Assembly: GCA_021796445.1 (NCBI GenBank)
Contig: JAKACB010000012.1
Location: 1 to 24,822 of the forward strand
Direction: 5' to 3'
Origin: Nanobdellota archaeon
GTDB lineage: Archaea > Nanoarchaeota > Nanoarchaeia > Parvarchaeales > Parvarchaeaceae
Length of the DNA: 24,822 nucleotides
The position numbers and the translations under genes were made by a program. The notes under the pieces were generated by a model that did no database searches, was not told the DNA's origin, and saw only the letters and a program-made list of their open reading frames with translations. Below, in pieces: positions 8,319 to 15,208 of this stretch. Positions within the stretch are counted from its first letter, which is position 1. Every line of letters begins with the position of its first letter.

Positions 8319-9167
8319 TTAATTGTTCTCCTCCTGCTTTTCAATAGAGTATGCTCCTTTAAGGTCAAGTATGCTCATTAAGTCCTTTACTCTCTCTTCA
8401 GGCATTGGCTTTGTTGACACTACACTTATTCTCGGCCCAACTAAAAGCCCTTTTACTGTTCCTCCAAAAATTGCCTCCATTGTTTTGTAAGCCAGTCCGT
8501 GTCTGTATAAAACGCTATTATCTCTCAGGTTAGTCTTTCTGTAATCATAGCTTCCTCCCCATCTATAAGGAGAAAAGAATTCTACCTGTAGGTCATCAGC
8601 ATAAACCCTGTCATTAAACCATCTTCTATCCAAATTACCAAAGTGGATCCTTTTGTTTGCAGAGTTCTGCAGTACTTGCAAAGCCAGGTCATGCATGTTT
8701 TGGTGGTAAGCCCTTTTTCTATCTATAAGCCTGTAACCATATTCTAGCTTTAGTCTGAACATTTTTTGTGTTTTTATATTGCCTGTTGCATCGTATGTTT
8801 TCAATGCACCGGCATTTACAATCTCATATCTTAAAAGCTTGAATGGGCCAAGGTTCTTGTGCGGTTCTAAACCAGATTGCTCCAATTGATTTAATCTTCT
8901 TATCTCAGAAAGTTTGTCTTCTAAACCTACAACTTTTGCACCTGGCATTTCTGAAGCCACTTGTACTTTTGCAATTTCATTATAAGCCATTAAATCAGCA
9001 ATATTACCAGTGCCCATTTCCCTTTGCAATGAACCAGTGAAATTCTGCAAGTTGTATTTTCTAGTGTCATTCCATTCGGTGTAATTAAAGCTTTTAGCTA
9101 TTGCGTCAGAACCGTTCGTATTTATTGCTTTGTATCCTGCTCCAGAAACAAATCCTACAACTTTCAT
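8319..9167 (-). CDS. unrecognised soluble protein, second gene of an unknown operon
   Basis: 282 residues, no TM segment; family not recognised. It opens with a possible short strand and Gly turn (MKVVGFVSGAGYKAI), has an aromatic- and basic-rich middle (EYGYRLIDRKRAYHQNMHDLALQ, here residues about 145-167; NLDRRWFNDRVYADD; SPYRWGGSYDYRK), and a C-terminal GGTVKGLLVGPRISVVS segment before a helix. The many Arg, Tyr, His and Trp residues would suit nucleic-acid or polyanion binding, but this is inference only. An SD, GGAGGTG, overlaps the stop codon of the upstream gene with four bases before the ATG, so its expression is tied to that gene. Confidence 0.7.
   Translation of the reverse strand: MKVVGFVSGAGYKAINTNGSDAIAKSFNYTEWNDTRKYNLQNFTGSLQREMGTGNIADLMAYNEIAKVQVASEMPGAKVVGLEDKLSEIRRLNQLEQSGLEPHKNLGPFKLLRYEIVNAGALKTYDATGNIKTQKMFRLKLEYGYRLIDRKRAYHQNMHDLALQVLQNSANKRIHFGNLDRRWFNDRVYADDLQVEFFSPYRWGGSYDYRKTNLRDNSVLYRHGLAYKTMEAIFGGTVKGLLVGPRISVVSTKPMPEERVKDLMSILDLKGAYSIEKQEENN
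8328..8334 (-). promoter_or_regulatory. Shine-Dalgarno for the 7480-8316 gene
   Basis: Minus strand GGAGGAG, 11 nt before the ATG at 8316 and inside the last codons of the upstream gene (EEN repeat). It supports the chosen start. Confidence 0.6.
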
Positions 9168-9171
9168 AAAA

Positions 9172-9178
9172 CACCTCC
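9172..9178 (-). promoter_or_regulatory. Shine-Dalgarno for the 8319-9167 gene
   Basis: Minus strand TTAGGAGGTGTTTTATG: the TAG stop of the first gene shares its final G with GGAGGTG. The strong motif argues that the ATG at 9167 is correct and that the operon is well translated. Confidence 0.7.
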
Positions 9179-10191
9179 TAATAACCTAACCCCATATCAG
9201 GACCAGCTGAATAAGGGTTAACTCCTAACATTTTTGCAATGTTTTCTGCGTTCATTCCATTGCTCCCAGGGTTGATTGCACCTCTTGATGAGTTCAAAGC
9301 AAGATAAAGGCCAGTCATTGGATCTGGATTTGCATTGCTGAATGAATTTGCAGCATGCTTTTTATCCGAATCTGAAAACTGGGTATTGTTTTCATTTGAT
9401 ATTATACTTGCCATAGTCCCCATCAATCTCTTTTTATCATCTTGCTTTAAATCTTCAGATATATCCCTGAATGTCTTGTCCATGCTGCTTATTAAAGTAT
9501 CTATCTGTTGGTCATTAAGATCTAGTTTCTTATAAGCATCTCTGTTGTAGGGTATTCTTTGGAAGTAGTCTGCAAGCTTTGAAAACTCATTATTTTTTAA
9601 GTCATTTTCCATATCTTTTAAAAGCTCGTTTGTTTTTATGCTATTTCCATATGCATTGTTTTTGCTAAGTTCCTGCTTTAAATTGTTAGTAAAAGGGTTA
9701 AGCATTATCATAGGGTCATTCAAAGATCTCTGCGCCATATTATGATAATGCTCGGGGGTTAAAGTGCTTTTTATTTTGTTATATTCAGCCGACAAAGCAG
9801 GAGTAAACTGGTTTATTGTGCTTTGGATATACTCCTTTTTCTTGCTAGTTTCTACAGAAGCGTTGTTCAATCCTGCCTCCAAAGCAGCGATATACGAATG
9901 GTTCCTTTTCTTCTCTTCATCTTTTATTGCGCTATTATTTAAGTATGCGTTAAAACTTGCTAGAAAGTTTCTCCCAAAATCAGAGAAATTGTTATACTGG
10001 TTTGTTTCAAATTGTTTTATTGTTTTTACAAATGAGTTTAATGCATTATAATAATCGCCGTTTTCTTTAATTAGGTCATCTAAAGTCTGCTTGCTAGTGT
10101 TGTTCTGTGAAGGTTGGCCTTCGGCTTTATTACTGGTTTTACTGTTTTTTCCCGTGTTAATATTTTTATCCTTATCTTTAGCTACTTTCAT
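9178..10191 (-). CDS. unrecognised helical protein with disordered N-terminus, first gene of an unknown operon
   Basis: 337 residues, family not recognised, no membrane segment. Residues 1-36 are K/N/S/T/Q-rich low complexity (likely a disordered arm). The rest is predicted almost wholly helical and rich in Asn, Lys and Asp: DDLIKENGDYYNALNSFVKT, NNFSDFGRNFLASFNAYLNN, repeated short helices with NN or DP breaks, LMGTMASIISNENN. The tail NPYSAGPDMGLGY is Gly/Pro-rich. A strong TATA box (CATATAAATA on plus, 10214-10223) is centred 27 nt before the ATG, so the mRNA is probably leaderless. It heads a three-gene unit with two other unknown soluble proteins. The architecture could be a scaffold or structural subunit, but there is no direct evidence. 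Confidence 0.7.
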   Translation of the reverse strand: MKVAKDKDKNINTGKNSKTSNKAEGQPSQNNTSKQTLDDLIKENGDYYNALNSFVKTIKQFETNQYNNFSDFGRNFLASFNAYLNNSAIKDEEKKRNHSYIAALEAGLNNASVETSKKKEYIQSTINQFTPALSAEYNKIKSTLTPEHYHNMAQRSLNDPMIMLNPFTNNLKQELSKNNAYGNSIKTNELLKDMENDLKNNEFSKLADYFQRIPYNRDAYKKLDLNDQQIDTLISSMDKTFRDISEDLKQDDKKRLMGTMASIISNENNTQFSDSDKKHAANSFSNANPDPMTGLYLALNSSRGAINPGSNGMNAENIAKMLGVNPYSAGPDMGLGY

Positions 10192-10213
10192 GTTATATAC
10201 TATGAAGTAAGTT

Positions 10214-10223
10214 CATATAAATA
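10214..10223 (-). promoter_or_regulatory. TATA box of the three-gene unknown operon
   Basis: Minus strand TATTTATATG, centred 27 nt upstream of the ATG at 10191, in the 43-nt gap after the UDG gene. Good match to an archaeal TATA box; predicts transcription starting at or next to the ATG. Confidence 0.6.
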
Positions 10224-10234
10224 CTTTACTATTA

Positions 10235-10804
10235 CTATGTAGATAAATTTTTGTATAAGTTAAAGGCCATTGAGAGATCGCTTAGAAAGGCCTTTCTTGC
10301 CGAGGGAAAGCGCATTGGAAAAGAGGGATGGAAGGTAACAAGGCACTTAAATTTTTTGCCATTTAACGAGATATCAATAACTTTGCCCTTTATTTCGCTT
10401 AAGTGCTTGAATTCAATACCTAAAGAAGTTGCTGCGGAAGTTCCCAATGCAAGTATTAATTTAGGGTTTATACTAGAAAGTTGCCTTACAAGATAAGAAC
10501 GGCATTTATCTAACTCCTCTTTTTTTGGTTTTCTATTGTTAGGAGGACGGCATTTTACAGCGTTTGTTATAAAAACCGAATCTCTTTTTATATTAAGGCT
10601 CTCCAGGTTTTTTGTGAGGAATTTTCCCGACATGCCTATAAACGGCCGCCCCTGTAAATCTTCATTTTTGCCTGGTGCTTCGCCTATTACAACAATGTCA
10701 GCTTTTTCGTTTCCCTCTCCAGGAACCGCATTTGTCCTTTTTAAACATAGCTCGCATAATGTACATTTTACTATCTCTTTTGAGATATCATTTAAGCTTT
10801 CCAC
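10235..10804 (-). CDS. family 4 uracil-DNA glycosylase (Fe-S)
   Basis: 189 residues, normal length for family 4 UDG. The enzyme removes uracil from DNA to start base excision repair. Motif A is GEAPGKNEDLQGRPF (41-55) with the family Glu; motif B is HPS (H159-S161) in VTFHPSFPMRF. A [4Fe-4S] cluster is expected from C14, C17 (CTLC), C85 (NAVKCRPP) and C101 (DKCRSYL), matching known spacing. VPGEGN and ALGTSAATSL are also family blocks. The start lies 13 nt inside the end of the upstream AlaX-like gene, so the two are co-transcribed and translationally coupled; no other in-frame start is better placed. Confidence 0.93.
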   Translation of the reverse strand: MESLNDISKEIVKCTLCELCLKRTNAVPGEGNEKADIVVIGEAPGKNEDLQGRPFIGMSGKFLTKNLESLNIKRDSVFITNAVKCRPPNNRKPKKEELDKCRSYLVRQLSSINPKLILALGTSAATSLGIEFKHLSEIKGKVIDISLNGKKFKCLVTFHPSFPMRFPSARKAFLSDLSMAFNLYKNLST

Positions 10805-11679
10805 AAATCCATAACCTCTTTTAGTTTTGTTTCATCTATCTTCCCGTTTATAGAATTATCTGTTACATTGCCAGCAAATCCCAAGCCCTTTATTTTTTCT
10901 CCGAATGATTGCAAGTCCTTTGTACAGTCTTTTCCTTTCAGGATTATTATCTGTTTCCCATTTGTTATGTTAACGCATTTTTCTGGGTTGTTTTTTATGA
11001 AATAGTTTAGCTCTCCATAAAATTTTGATATTTTTACTTCCTTCAGTAGTATAACCTGCGGGTTTTCTTCCAAAATCCTGTAAAAAATTTCTTTTTCCTC
11101 CTTTTCTAGTTCGTTTGTTCTTTCATTCTCATTCTTTATGTAATCTAAGATTTTTTCAGGAATGAAATGCCTTTCCATTGCGGCGTTAATCACCTGGTTT
11201 TTTATCTGCATCAAAAACATTAAAGCATAAGTCCCTGCTAAAAATTCTATTTCAGTTTCACCTCCCAAATAAGATATTCGTTTTACAGTAAACATTACAA
11301 TCTCTTTGGTTTGTTTTACATGCAGGTGTTTGCATGCTGAAAAGTCATAATCCCCTATAGATATGACCCTGACCTCTTTTTCTTTGTCAAGTCTGTCTTC
11401 ATTGAATCTTAATTTAGGGTTATTTTTTGTTGCTTCATCCAAATTTTCAAAATTTTCCTCTTTTACAGCCAAATTTTCTAGAATTTTTTCATTTACTCTC
11501 TTTTCAGCCAGAGTTATTTTTTCAAAAGGTATTATTTCTTTTATGTAAACCTTCCCGATATCATCTTCTCTGTATGTGTCAGCTTTTCTTACATGTATGT
11601 CTAATCCTTGTTCTTGCAGGGCCCTTGCAAACATGTGCTCTGCGGTATGCAGCCTAGCTCCTTCAATGCTTTCTTCCAT
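10792..11679 (-). CDS. AlaX-like alanyl-tRNA editing domain protein with C-terminal extension
   Basis: 295 residues. The AlaRS second-additional (editing) domain zinc ligands are visible: H11 and H15 in RLHTAEHMFARAL, C116 and H120 in SACKHLHV. Free-standing AlaX proteins deacylate Ser- or Gly-tRNA(Ala). After the editing domain (about 1-150, with GGETEIEF closing it) there is a helical segment with a Glu/Lys-rich coiled stretch (185-205) and a final alpha/beta part containing NGKQIIILKGKD, loosely like the AlaRS DHHA1 region but without its Gly-rich motif. Usual AlaX types are 150-240 residues, so this resembles an AlaX with a degenerate C-terminal domain. TATA-like element about 26 nt upstream; overlaps UDG by 13 nt. 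Confidence 0.8.
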   Translation of the reverse strand: MEESIEGARLHTAEHMFARALQEQGLDIHVRKADTYREDDIGKVYIKEIIPFEKITLAEKRVNEKILENLAVKEENFENLDEATKNNPKLRFNEDRLDKEKEVRVISIGDYDFSACKHLHVKQTKEIVMFTVKRISYLGGETEIEFLAGTYALMFLMQIKNQVINAAMERHFIPEKILDYIKNENERTNELEKEEKEIFYRILEENPQVILLKEVKISKFYGELNYFIKNNPEKCVNITNGKQIIILKGKDCTKDLQSFGEKIKGLGFAGNVTDNSINGKIDETKLKEVMDLWKA

Positions 11680-11698
11680 CTCTATTGTAATTTGGGAA

Positions 11699-11710
11699 AG
11701 AATTTAACTT
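11699..11710 (-). promoter_or_regulatory. TATA-like element for the AlaX-UDG operon
   Basis: Minus strand AAGTTAAATTCT centred about 26 nt before the ATG at 11679. Lies in the 124-nt divergent region shared with the archaeal AspRS gene. Confidence 0.4.
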
Positions 11711-11761
11711 TTTGTAAAGCTTGAGCTGAAGTTTGTTAATCTATCGCAGTATGATATAACG

Positions 11762-11770
11762 CTATAAATA
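11762..11770 (+). promoter_or_regulatory. TATA box for the archaeal-type AspRS gene
   Basis: CTATAAATA centred about 38 nt before ATG 11804, predicting a start near 11793 and a leader of about 10 nt. A second box, TTTATTAA (11781-11788), is 26 nt before the in-frame ATG at 11810, which may be the real, leaderless start. Confidence 0.5.
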
Positions 11771-11803
11771 GGGAAATACATTTATTAATCCAAAGATAGA
11801 AAG

Positions 11804-13093
11804 ATGTTTATGATAAGCAATGAAAACGGAAAGATAGAACTAGAAGGATGGGCTGAGAATGTAAGAAATCTTGGAGGATTAGCATTCATAACTGTAAGGG
11901 ATATAAACGGGAGGTACCAAGTAACAGTCTCCAAGAATTCAAATCCAGAAATATTTGAAAAGATCAACGAAATAAAGGCGGAGTCTGTAATCAAAGCAGT
12001 TGGGGAAAAGAAGGAAAATGCAAAGGCAGTAAACGGGTATGAGATAATACCTGAAAAACTCGAGATAATAACAACAGCAGAGCAGCCAGTCCCTTTAAAT
12101 TTAAGCGAAAAAGTACAGTCTTCATTGGATAAGGAAATTGATTTCAGATTTTTGAGCCTAAGAAAGCCAAAGACTGCGGCAATCTTTAAAATACAGAGCA
12201 CTGTAAGCAACGCAATAACAAAATTTTTCGAAGACCAGGGATTCTATCAGATACATTCATCAAAAATAATATCACAGGCAACAGAAGGAGGAGCAAATGT
12301 TTTTCAGGTTCTTTATTTTGATAAGACAGCATTTCTGGCACAGTCACCGCAATTTTACAAGCAGATGATGATGGCTGCAGGTTTTGAAAAAGTTTTTGAG
12401 ATAGGGCCTGTTTTCAGGGCAGAGCCGCATCACACCTCAAGGCATTTGACAGAATACACAAGCGTAGACCTGGAGATGAGTTTCATAAAATCATATGAGG
12501 ATGTAATGTCGGTAATGGAAAAATTAATACTTAGGATCTTTAAAGAAGTAAGAGAAAGAAACAAAAATGACCTTGAGCTTTACGGGATAAAATTGGATGA
12601 TCCACAAGTTCCATTCCCGAGAATAACAATAAAGGAAGCAAGCGAAATCCTAAAAAAATACGGTAACAAACTTAAGGACGATGGGGATATTGACCCAGAA
12701 GGAGAAAGAATAATGGGGCAGTATGTAAAAGAAAAATACAACAGCGACTTTTTCTTCTTAACGGAATTTCCATGGTCAATAGCGCAGTTTTATCACATGA
12801 AAAAGGAAGACAATAAAGAAGTTACAAACCGTGCAGATTTAATTTACAAAGGATTAGAGATAACAACCTTGGCGCAGAGAGAGCACAGATATGATGTGCT
12901 TATATCGCAATTAAAGGAAAAGAACTTGGACCCTGAAAAATTCAAGTTTTATACAGATTTTTTCAGGTATGGTGTTCCGCCTCATGGGGGTTCTGGAACG
13001 GGCCTAGAAAGAATAGTAAAGCAGATGCTTAATCTTGAAAATGTAGCTGAAGCAACTTTGCTTCCAAGAACTCCGGATAGATTGATGCCTTGA
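11804..13093 (+). CDS. aspS: archaeal-type aspartyl-tRNA synthetase
   Basis: 429 residues, normal length for the archaeal/eukaryal AspRS type, which lacks the GAD insertion. OB-fold anticodon domain (1-100), then class II core: AQSPQFYKQMMM with K186, motif 2 FRAEPHHTSRHLTEYTSVD (204-222), QREHRYDVLI with R359, motif 3 GTGLER (398-403), and the typical end LLPRTPDRLMP. HLTEYTSVDLEMSF identifies AspRS rather than AsnRS. Oddities: the substrate loop usually ISSGGQREHR reads ITTLAQREHR; the KPFY position reads AQFY; motif 3 GLG reads GTG; and the residue after GWA is Glu where determinants of tRNA(Asp)/tRNA(Asn) discrimination (Trp or His) sit in archaeal enzymes. Second AspRS of the window. ATG 11810 is an alternative start. 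Confidence 0.92.
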   Translation: MFMISNENGKIELEGWAENVRNLGGLAFITVRDINGRYQVTVSKNSNPEIFEKINEIKAESVIKAVGEKKENAKAVNGYEIIPEKLEIITTAEQPVPLNLSEKVQSSLDKEIDFRFLSLRKPKTAAIFKIQSTVSNAITKFFEDQGFYQIHSSKIISQATEGGANVFQVLYFDKTAFLAQSPQFYKQMMMAAGFEKVFEIGPVFRAEPHHTSRHLTEYTSVDLEMSFIKSYEDVMSVMEKLILRIFKEVRERNKNDLELYGIKLDDPQVPFPRITIKEASEILKKYGNKLKDDGDIDPEGERIMGQYVKEKYNSDFFFLTEFPWSIAQFYHMKKEDNKEVTNRADLIYKGLEITTLAQREHRYDVLISQLKEKNLDPEKFKFYTDFFRYGVPPHGGSGTGLERIVKQMLNLENVAEATLLPRTPDRLMP

Positions 13094-13643
13094 ATGTAAA
13101 AAGTTTATCAAAGGTGAGCGGGAAAACCCACATGCTTTAGCGGTATCAACAGCGATAACCAAGCAGTTCGATACTATAGCAGTAGAGACATTGAACATTA
13201 AGGGAATGAAGAAAAACCACAGCCTTGCAAAGTCAATAAGCAATGTGAGCTGGAGCAGATTCTTCCAGTTCCTTAAGTACAAGGCAGAGAACCAGGGAAA
13301 GAACGTGATAGAGATAGGAATGTTTGAAAAGTCGTCAAAGACATGCAGTGTATGCGGACATGTCAACAGTGATTTGACGCTAAAAGAAAGAGAATGGACA
13401 TGTGAAAGTTGCAATTCACAATTAGATGGGGATATAAACGCAGCGATAAACATAAGGAATTTCGGTCTTAAGCAAATAAGACTGAATCAAATACCCTTGG
13501 ACAGAGGGGAATATAAGCCTGTTGAGAATCCTCTGACGGCGGAACTTGTTAAGATGAAAATCTTAGTAAGGTCTACGAGCCATGATCCGGAGAAGCAGGA
13601 ACCATCTCGGCAGTCAATAACTGCGGAAGCCCACGCTCTTTAG
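13092..13643 (+). pseudogene. tnpB: IS200/IS605 OrfB (TnpB) C-terminal remnant
   Basis: Open frame from the aspS stop region to 13643 with no proper start; an ATG at 13191 would give 150 residues. It has the second half of a TnpB RNA-guided nuclease: DTIAVETLNIKGM (RuvC-II Glu), NHSLAKSISNVSWSRFFQFL, KSSKTCSVCGHVNSDL with the CxxC-x(n)-CxxC zinc ribbon (TCESC), and DGDINAAINIRNFG (RuvC-III Asp). The N-terminal domain and the RuvC-I Asp are absent, so it cannot be an active nuclease. Intact TnpB is about 370-420 residues. No TnpA is present. The frame immediately upstream (KGERENPHALAV) is unlike TnpB and coincides with a right-end-like half hairpin, suggesting an internal deletion junction. 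Confidence 0.88.
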
Positions 13644-13650
13644 AGGTGGG
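13630..13650 (+). ncRNA. IS605 right-end hairpin; possible orphan omega-RNA 3' scaffold
   Basis: CCCAC-G-CTC-TTTA-GAG-GTGGG folds as an imperfect hairpin with one bulged G, 10 nt before the element terminus GTCAC. In this family the right-end hairpin is recognised by TnpA and also forms the 3' end of the omega-RNA scaffold, with the guide taken from the flank. Transcription of a remnant RNA here is inference. Confidence 0.5.
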
Positions 13651-13656
13651 AGGATG

Positions 13657-14490
13657 TCACCTATACATGTCAGATGGTGCTTCTTTTGTAGGCGAGTAAT
13701 CTTGCTGGTCTAAATCAAACACTTTTATATTTGGGTTTTTGTTTGCTTCATCCAAAATTTTGTATAAGTTACTAAACTCTTTTCTGTTTTCATGGCTTGA
13801 AAACTTTAATTTATCTTTTCCATCTTTGTCTTTTCTGGTTTCGATTGCATAAACAATTCCTTTCTCAGTATCAACTATGGAAAAATTATCTGAAATACTT
13901 ATAAATCTAGCTGCTTCTTCATCTTCGATTTTATTAAGGTAATCCATTATTTTCTTTTGGTCTTTTCCTAGTTTCGATGATTCTACTAAATAAAATTCAA
14001 ACGGAGTTTCCTCCCCATTGTATACAACTAAAACACCCTCTTTTTTTATTTTATAGGAGATATGATACATCCAGGCATATTCCAAATCTCTTTTGTTGTC
14101 TATTTTTTTAGCCTGTGCATAACGCTCAAATAAGCGGTCATTTTCTCCCTTCTCCATTTTCTTTGTAAGTAATTCGTATCCTGGCGTTAAACCGTCAAAA
14201 ATTTCACAAAAGTAATCCAAGCGGTCTGAATTTAGATCTACAAAAAGCACTGGGTGCTTTAGAGCAGAATATAAAACCTCTACTTCTTTATTGCTCATTT
14301 TATTAATTTTTTTGACATAATCCAAATTATCTGAGAGAAAGATGTAATAATTATTAAATCCATTGAAATCCTGAACCAAGTGCATTTTTTCCTTCATATC
14401 AGCCGAAAGCTTGAAAATCTTTGATATGTATTTATCGATTTCTGCGTCGTTCTGTTGCTCTATTAATTTATCAAGGTTTTTTTTACTCAT
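13657..14490 (-). CDS. unrecognised soluble protein, C-terminus altered by the IS605 end
   Basis: 277 residues, Lys/Glu/Asp-rich, no TM segment. I do not recognise the family. The N-terminal part is helical (residues 1-75), followed by alpha/beta segments HPVLFVDLNSDRLDYFCEIF, EGVLVVYNGEETPFEFYLVE, ARFISISDNFSIVDTEKGI and VYAIETRKDKDGKDKLKFSS, the last two resembling an antiparallel beta unit. The end SPTKEAPSDMYR looks disordered. The TGA stop lies in the GTCAC terminus of the adjacent IS605 remnant, so the natural end may have been replaced by the insertion. Weak SD (CAGGTGA) 9 nt before the ATG. Separate from the downstream coiled-coil pair by 88 nt with A+T repeats. Confidence 0.65.
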   Translation of the reverse strand: MSKKNLDKLIEQQNDAEIDKYISKIFKLSADMKEKMHLVQDFNGFNNYYIFLSDNLDYVKKINKMSNKEVEVLYSALKHPVLFVDLNSDRLDYFCEIFDGLTPGYELLTKKMEKGENDRLFERYAQAKKIDNKRDLEYAWMYHISYKIKKEGVLVVYNGEETPFEFYLVESSKLGKDQKKIMDYLNKIEDEEAARFISISDNFSIVDTEKGIVYAIETRKDKDGKDKLKFSSHENRKEFSNLYKILDEANKNPNIKVFDLDQQDYSPTKEAPSDMYR

Positions 14491-14546
14491 TGTATTTTCA
14501 CCTGCTGATTAACATGCCATTTAAAAATAAAACAGGCCTTTATTTC

Positions 14547-14579
14547 AATATTTAAACAGAAGGGAACTAATATTTAAAC
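14547..14579. repeat. tandem AATATTTAAAC direct repeat in a promoter gap
   Basis: AATATTTAAAC occurs at 14547-14557 and 14569-14579, 22 bp apart, upstream of the 14490 gene. Each copy reads GTTTAAATATT on the minus strand, a TATA-like sequence; the nearer one would give a leader of about 36 nt containing the SD. Could be two alternative promoters or a two-turn operator. Confidence 0.4.
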
Positions 14580-15205
14580 TAAGTGGTCTTTGACGTTTTT
14601 AAGTCATCTACCAAATCTCTCAGTTCTTTTATGCTGTCGCTTATTGCTGGTATCAGGCGGTCTATAACTTTTTCAAAGGCCTGAAGTTCAACATTTACAT
14701 CAGATATTGTCTTATTGTACTCTTCTGTTTTTCCAACCATAGTGTTTTGTATACTGTCTATCCTTTGATTTAGTTTTTCAATGTTATCTTTTATGGTTTC
14801 TATTGAGTTTGTGTTTATGTTCAAGCTGGATCGCAAAGAATTAAGCTCGGAAGCGGAGTTCTTCCATTTTTCGTTTATTATCTGTTCAAGAATCTGCTGT
14901 ATACTTTCGAGGTTTTGATTATTGATGCTATTTTGAGTATTTTCATATTGCGGTTTCGAGCTCTGTATCACCGGCTGAGATGGTTGAATTCTCTGTACAG
15001 GCTGCGCAGGCGCTTCATTCTGTTGGTTTTGCTGCCCATTGTTGCTTCTAAGCCCATTTATGAGTGCTTCTTTTATAGCTGTGCTGTCGTAGCCCTGTTG
15101 TCTTAGACTATCTATAATATCTTGCTGGCTCATTCCATTGCTGAGCATAGAGCTTATATCTGGAATATCGTCCTCTTTTTTCTTAAATGCATTCATTAAA
15201 TTCAT
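14579..15205 (-). CDS. coiled-coil protein with N-terminal helical domain and Q/N/P-rich linker
   Basis: 208 residues, no TM segment. Residues about 15-52 form a small three-helix-like motif, ISSMLSNGMSQQDIIDSLRQ then GYDSTAIKEALING, of the kind (M-x-QQ-I-x-x-x-L-x-x-x-GY-x-x-x-x-I-x-x-A) seen at the start of many archaeal coiled-coil proteins. Residues 53-100 are a Q/N/P-rich flexible linker, and 100-205 is a long heptad coiled coil ending DSIKELRDLVDDLKTS. It starts 3 nt after the stop of the 121-residue coiled-coil gene, with an SD GGAGCTAGGA, so the two are made together and may co-assemble. Function unknown; a link to archaellum or pilus accessory proteins was considered but not supported by a recognised domain. 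Confidence 0.7.
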   Translation of the reverse strand: MNLMNAFKKKEDDIPDISSMLSNGMSQQDIIDSLRQQGYDSTAIKEALINGLRSNNGQQNQQNEAPAQPVQRIQPSQPVIQSSKPQYENTQNSINNQNLESIQQILEQIINEKWKNSASELNSLRSSLNINTNSIETIKDNIEKLNQRIDSIQNTMVGKTEEYNKTISDVNVELQAFEKVIDRLIPAISDSIKELRDLVDDLKTSKTT

Positions 15206-15208
15206 ATC

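Larger units (their letters stand above)
13092..13660 (+). mobile_element. decayed IS200/IS605-family element, right end preserved
   Basis: The element lies between the stop of archaeal aspS and the 3' end of a convergent gene. The left boundary is lost; the right end has the subterminal hairpin (13630-13650) followed by GGATGTCAC, a usual IS605-type terminus, placing the right boundary at about 13660. There are no target-site duplications, as expected for this family. It explains the 560-nt stretch between the two flanking genes. Confidence 0.8.

Noticed and set aside
11785..12210. 141-codon minus-strand open frame over the start of the archaeal AspRS gene
   Set aside because: Overlaps a conserved OB-fold coding region and has antisense-type composition.
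11804..13093. AsnRS as an alternative for the archaeal synthetase
   Set aside because: HLTEYTSVDLEMSF, QREHRYDVL and the PRTPDRLMP end are AspRS patterns rather than AsnRS ones.
13004..13453. 149-codon minus-strand open frame across the aspS end and tnpB remnant
   Set aside because: It spans the junction of two unrelated plus-strand sequences, so it cannot be a conserved gene.
13191..13643. An intact 150-residue tnpB gene starting at ATG 13191
   Set aside because: The TnpB-like frame continues upstream of this ATG, and the N-terminal domain and RuvC-I are absent; it is a remnant.
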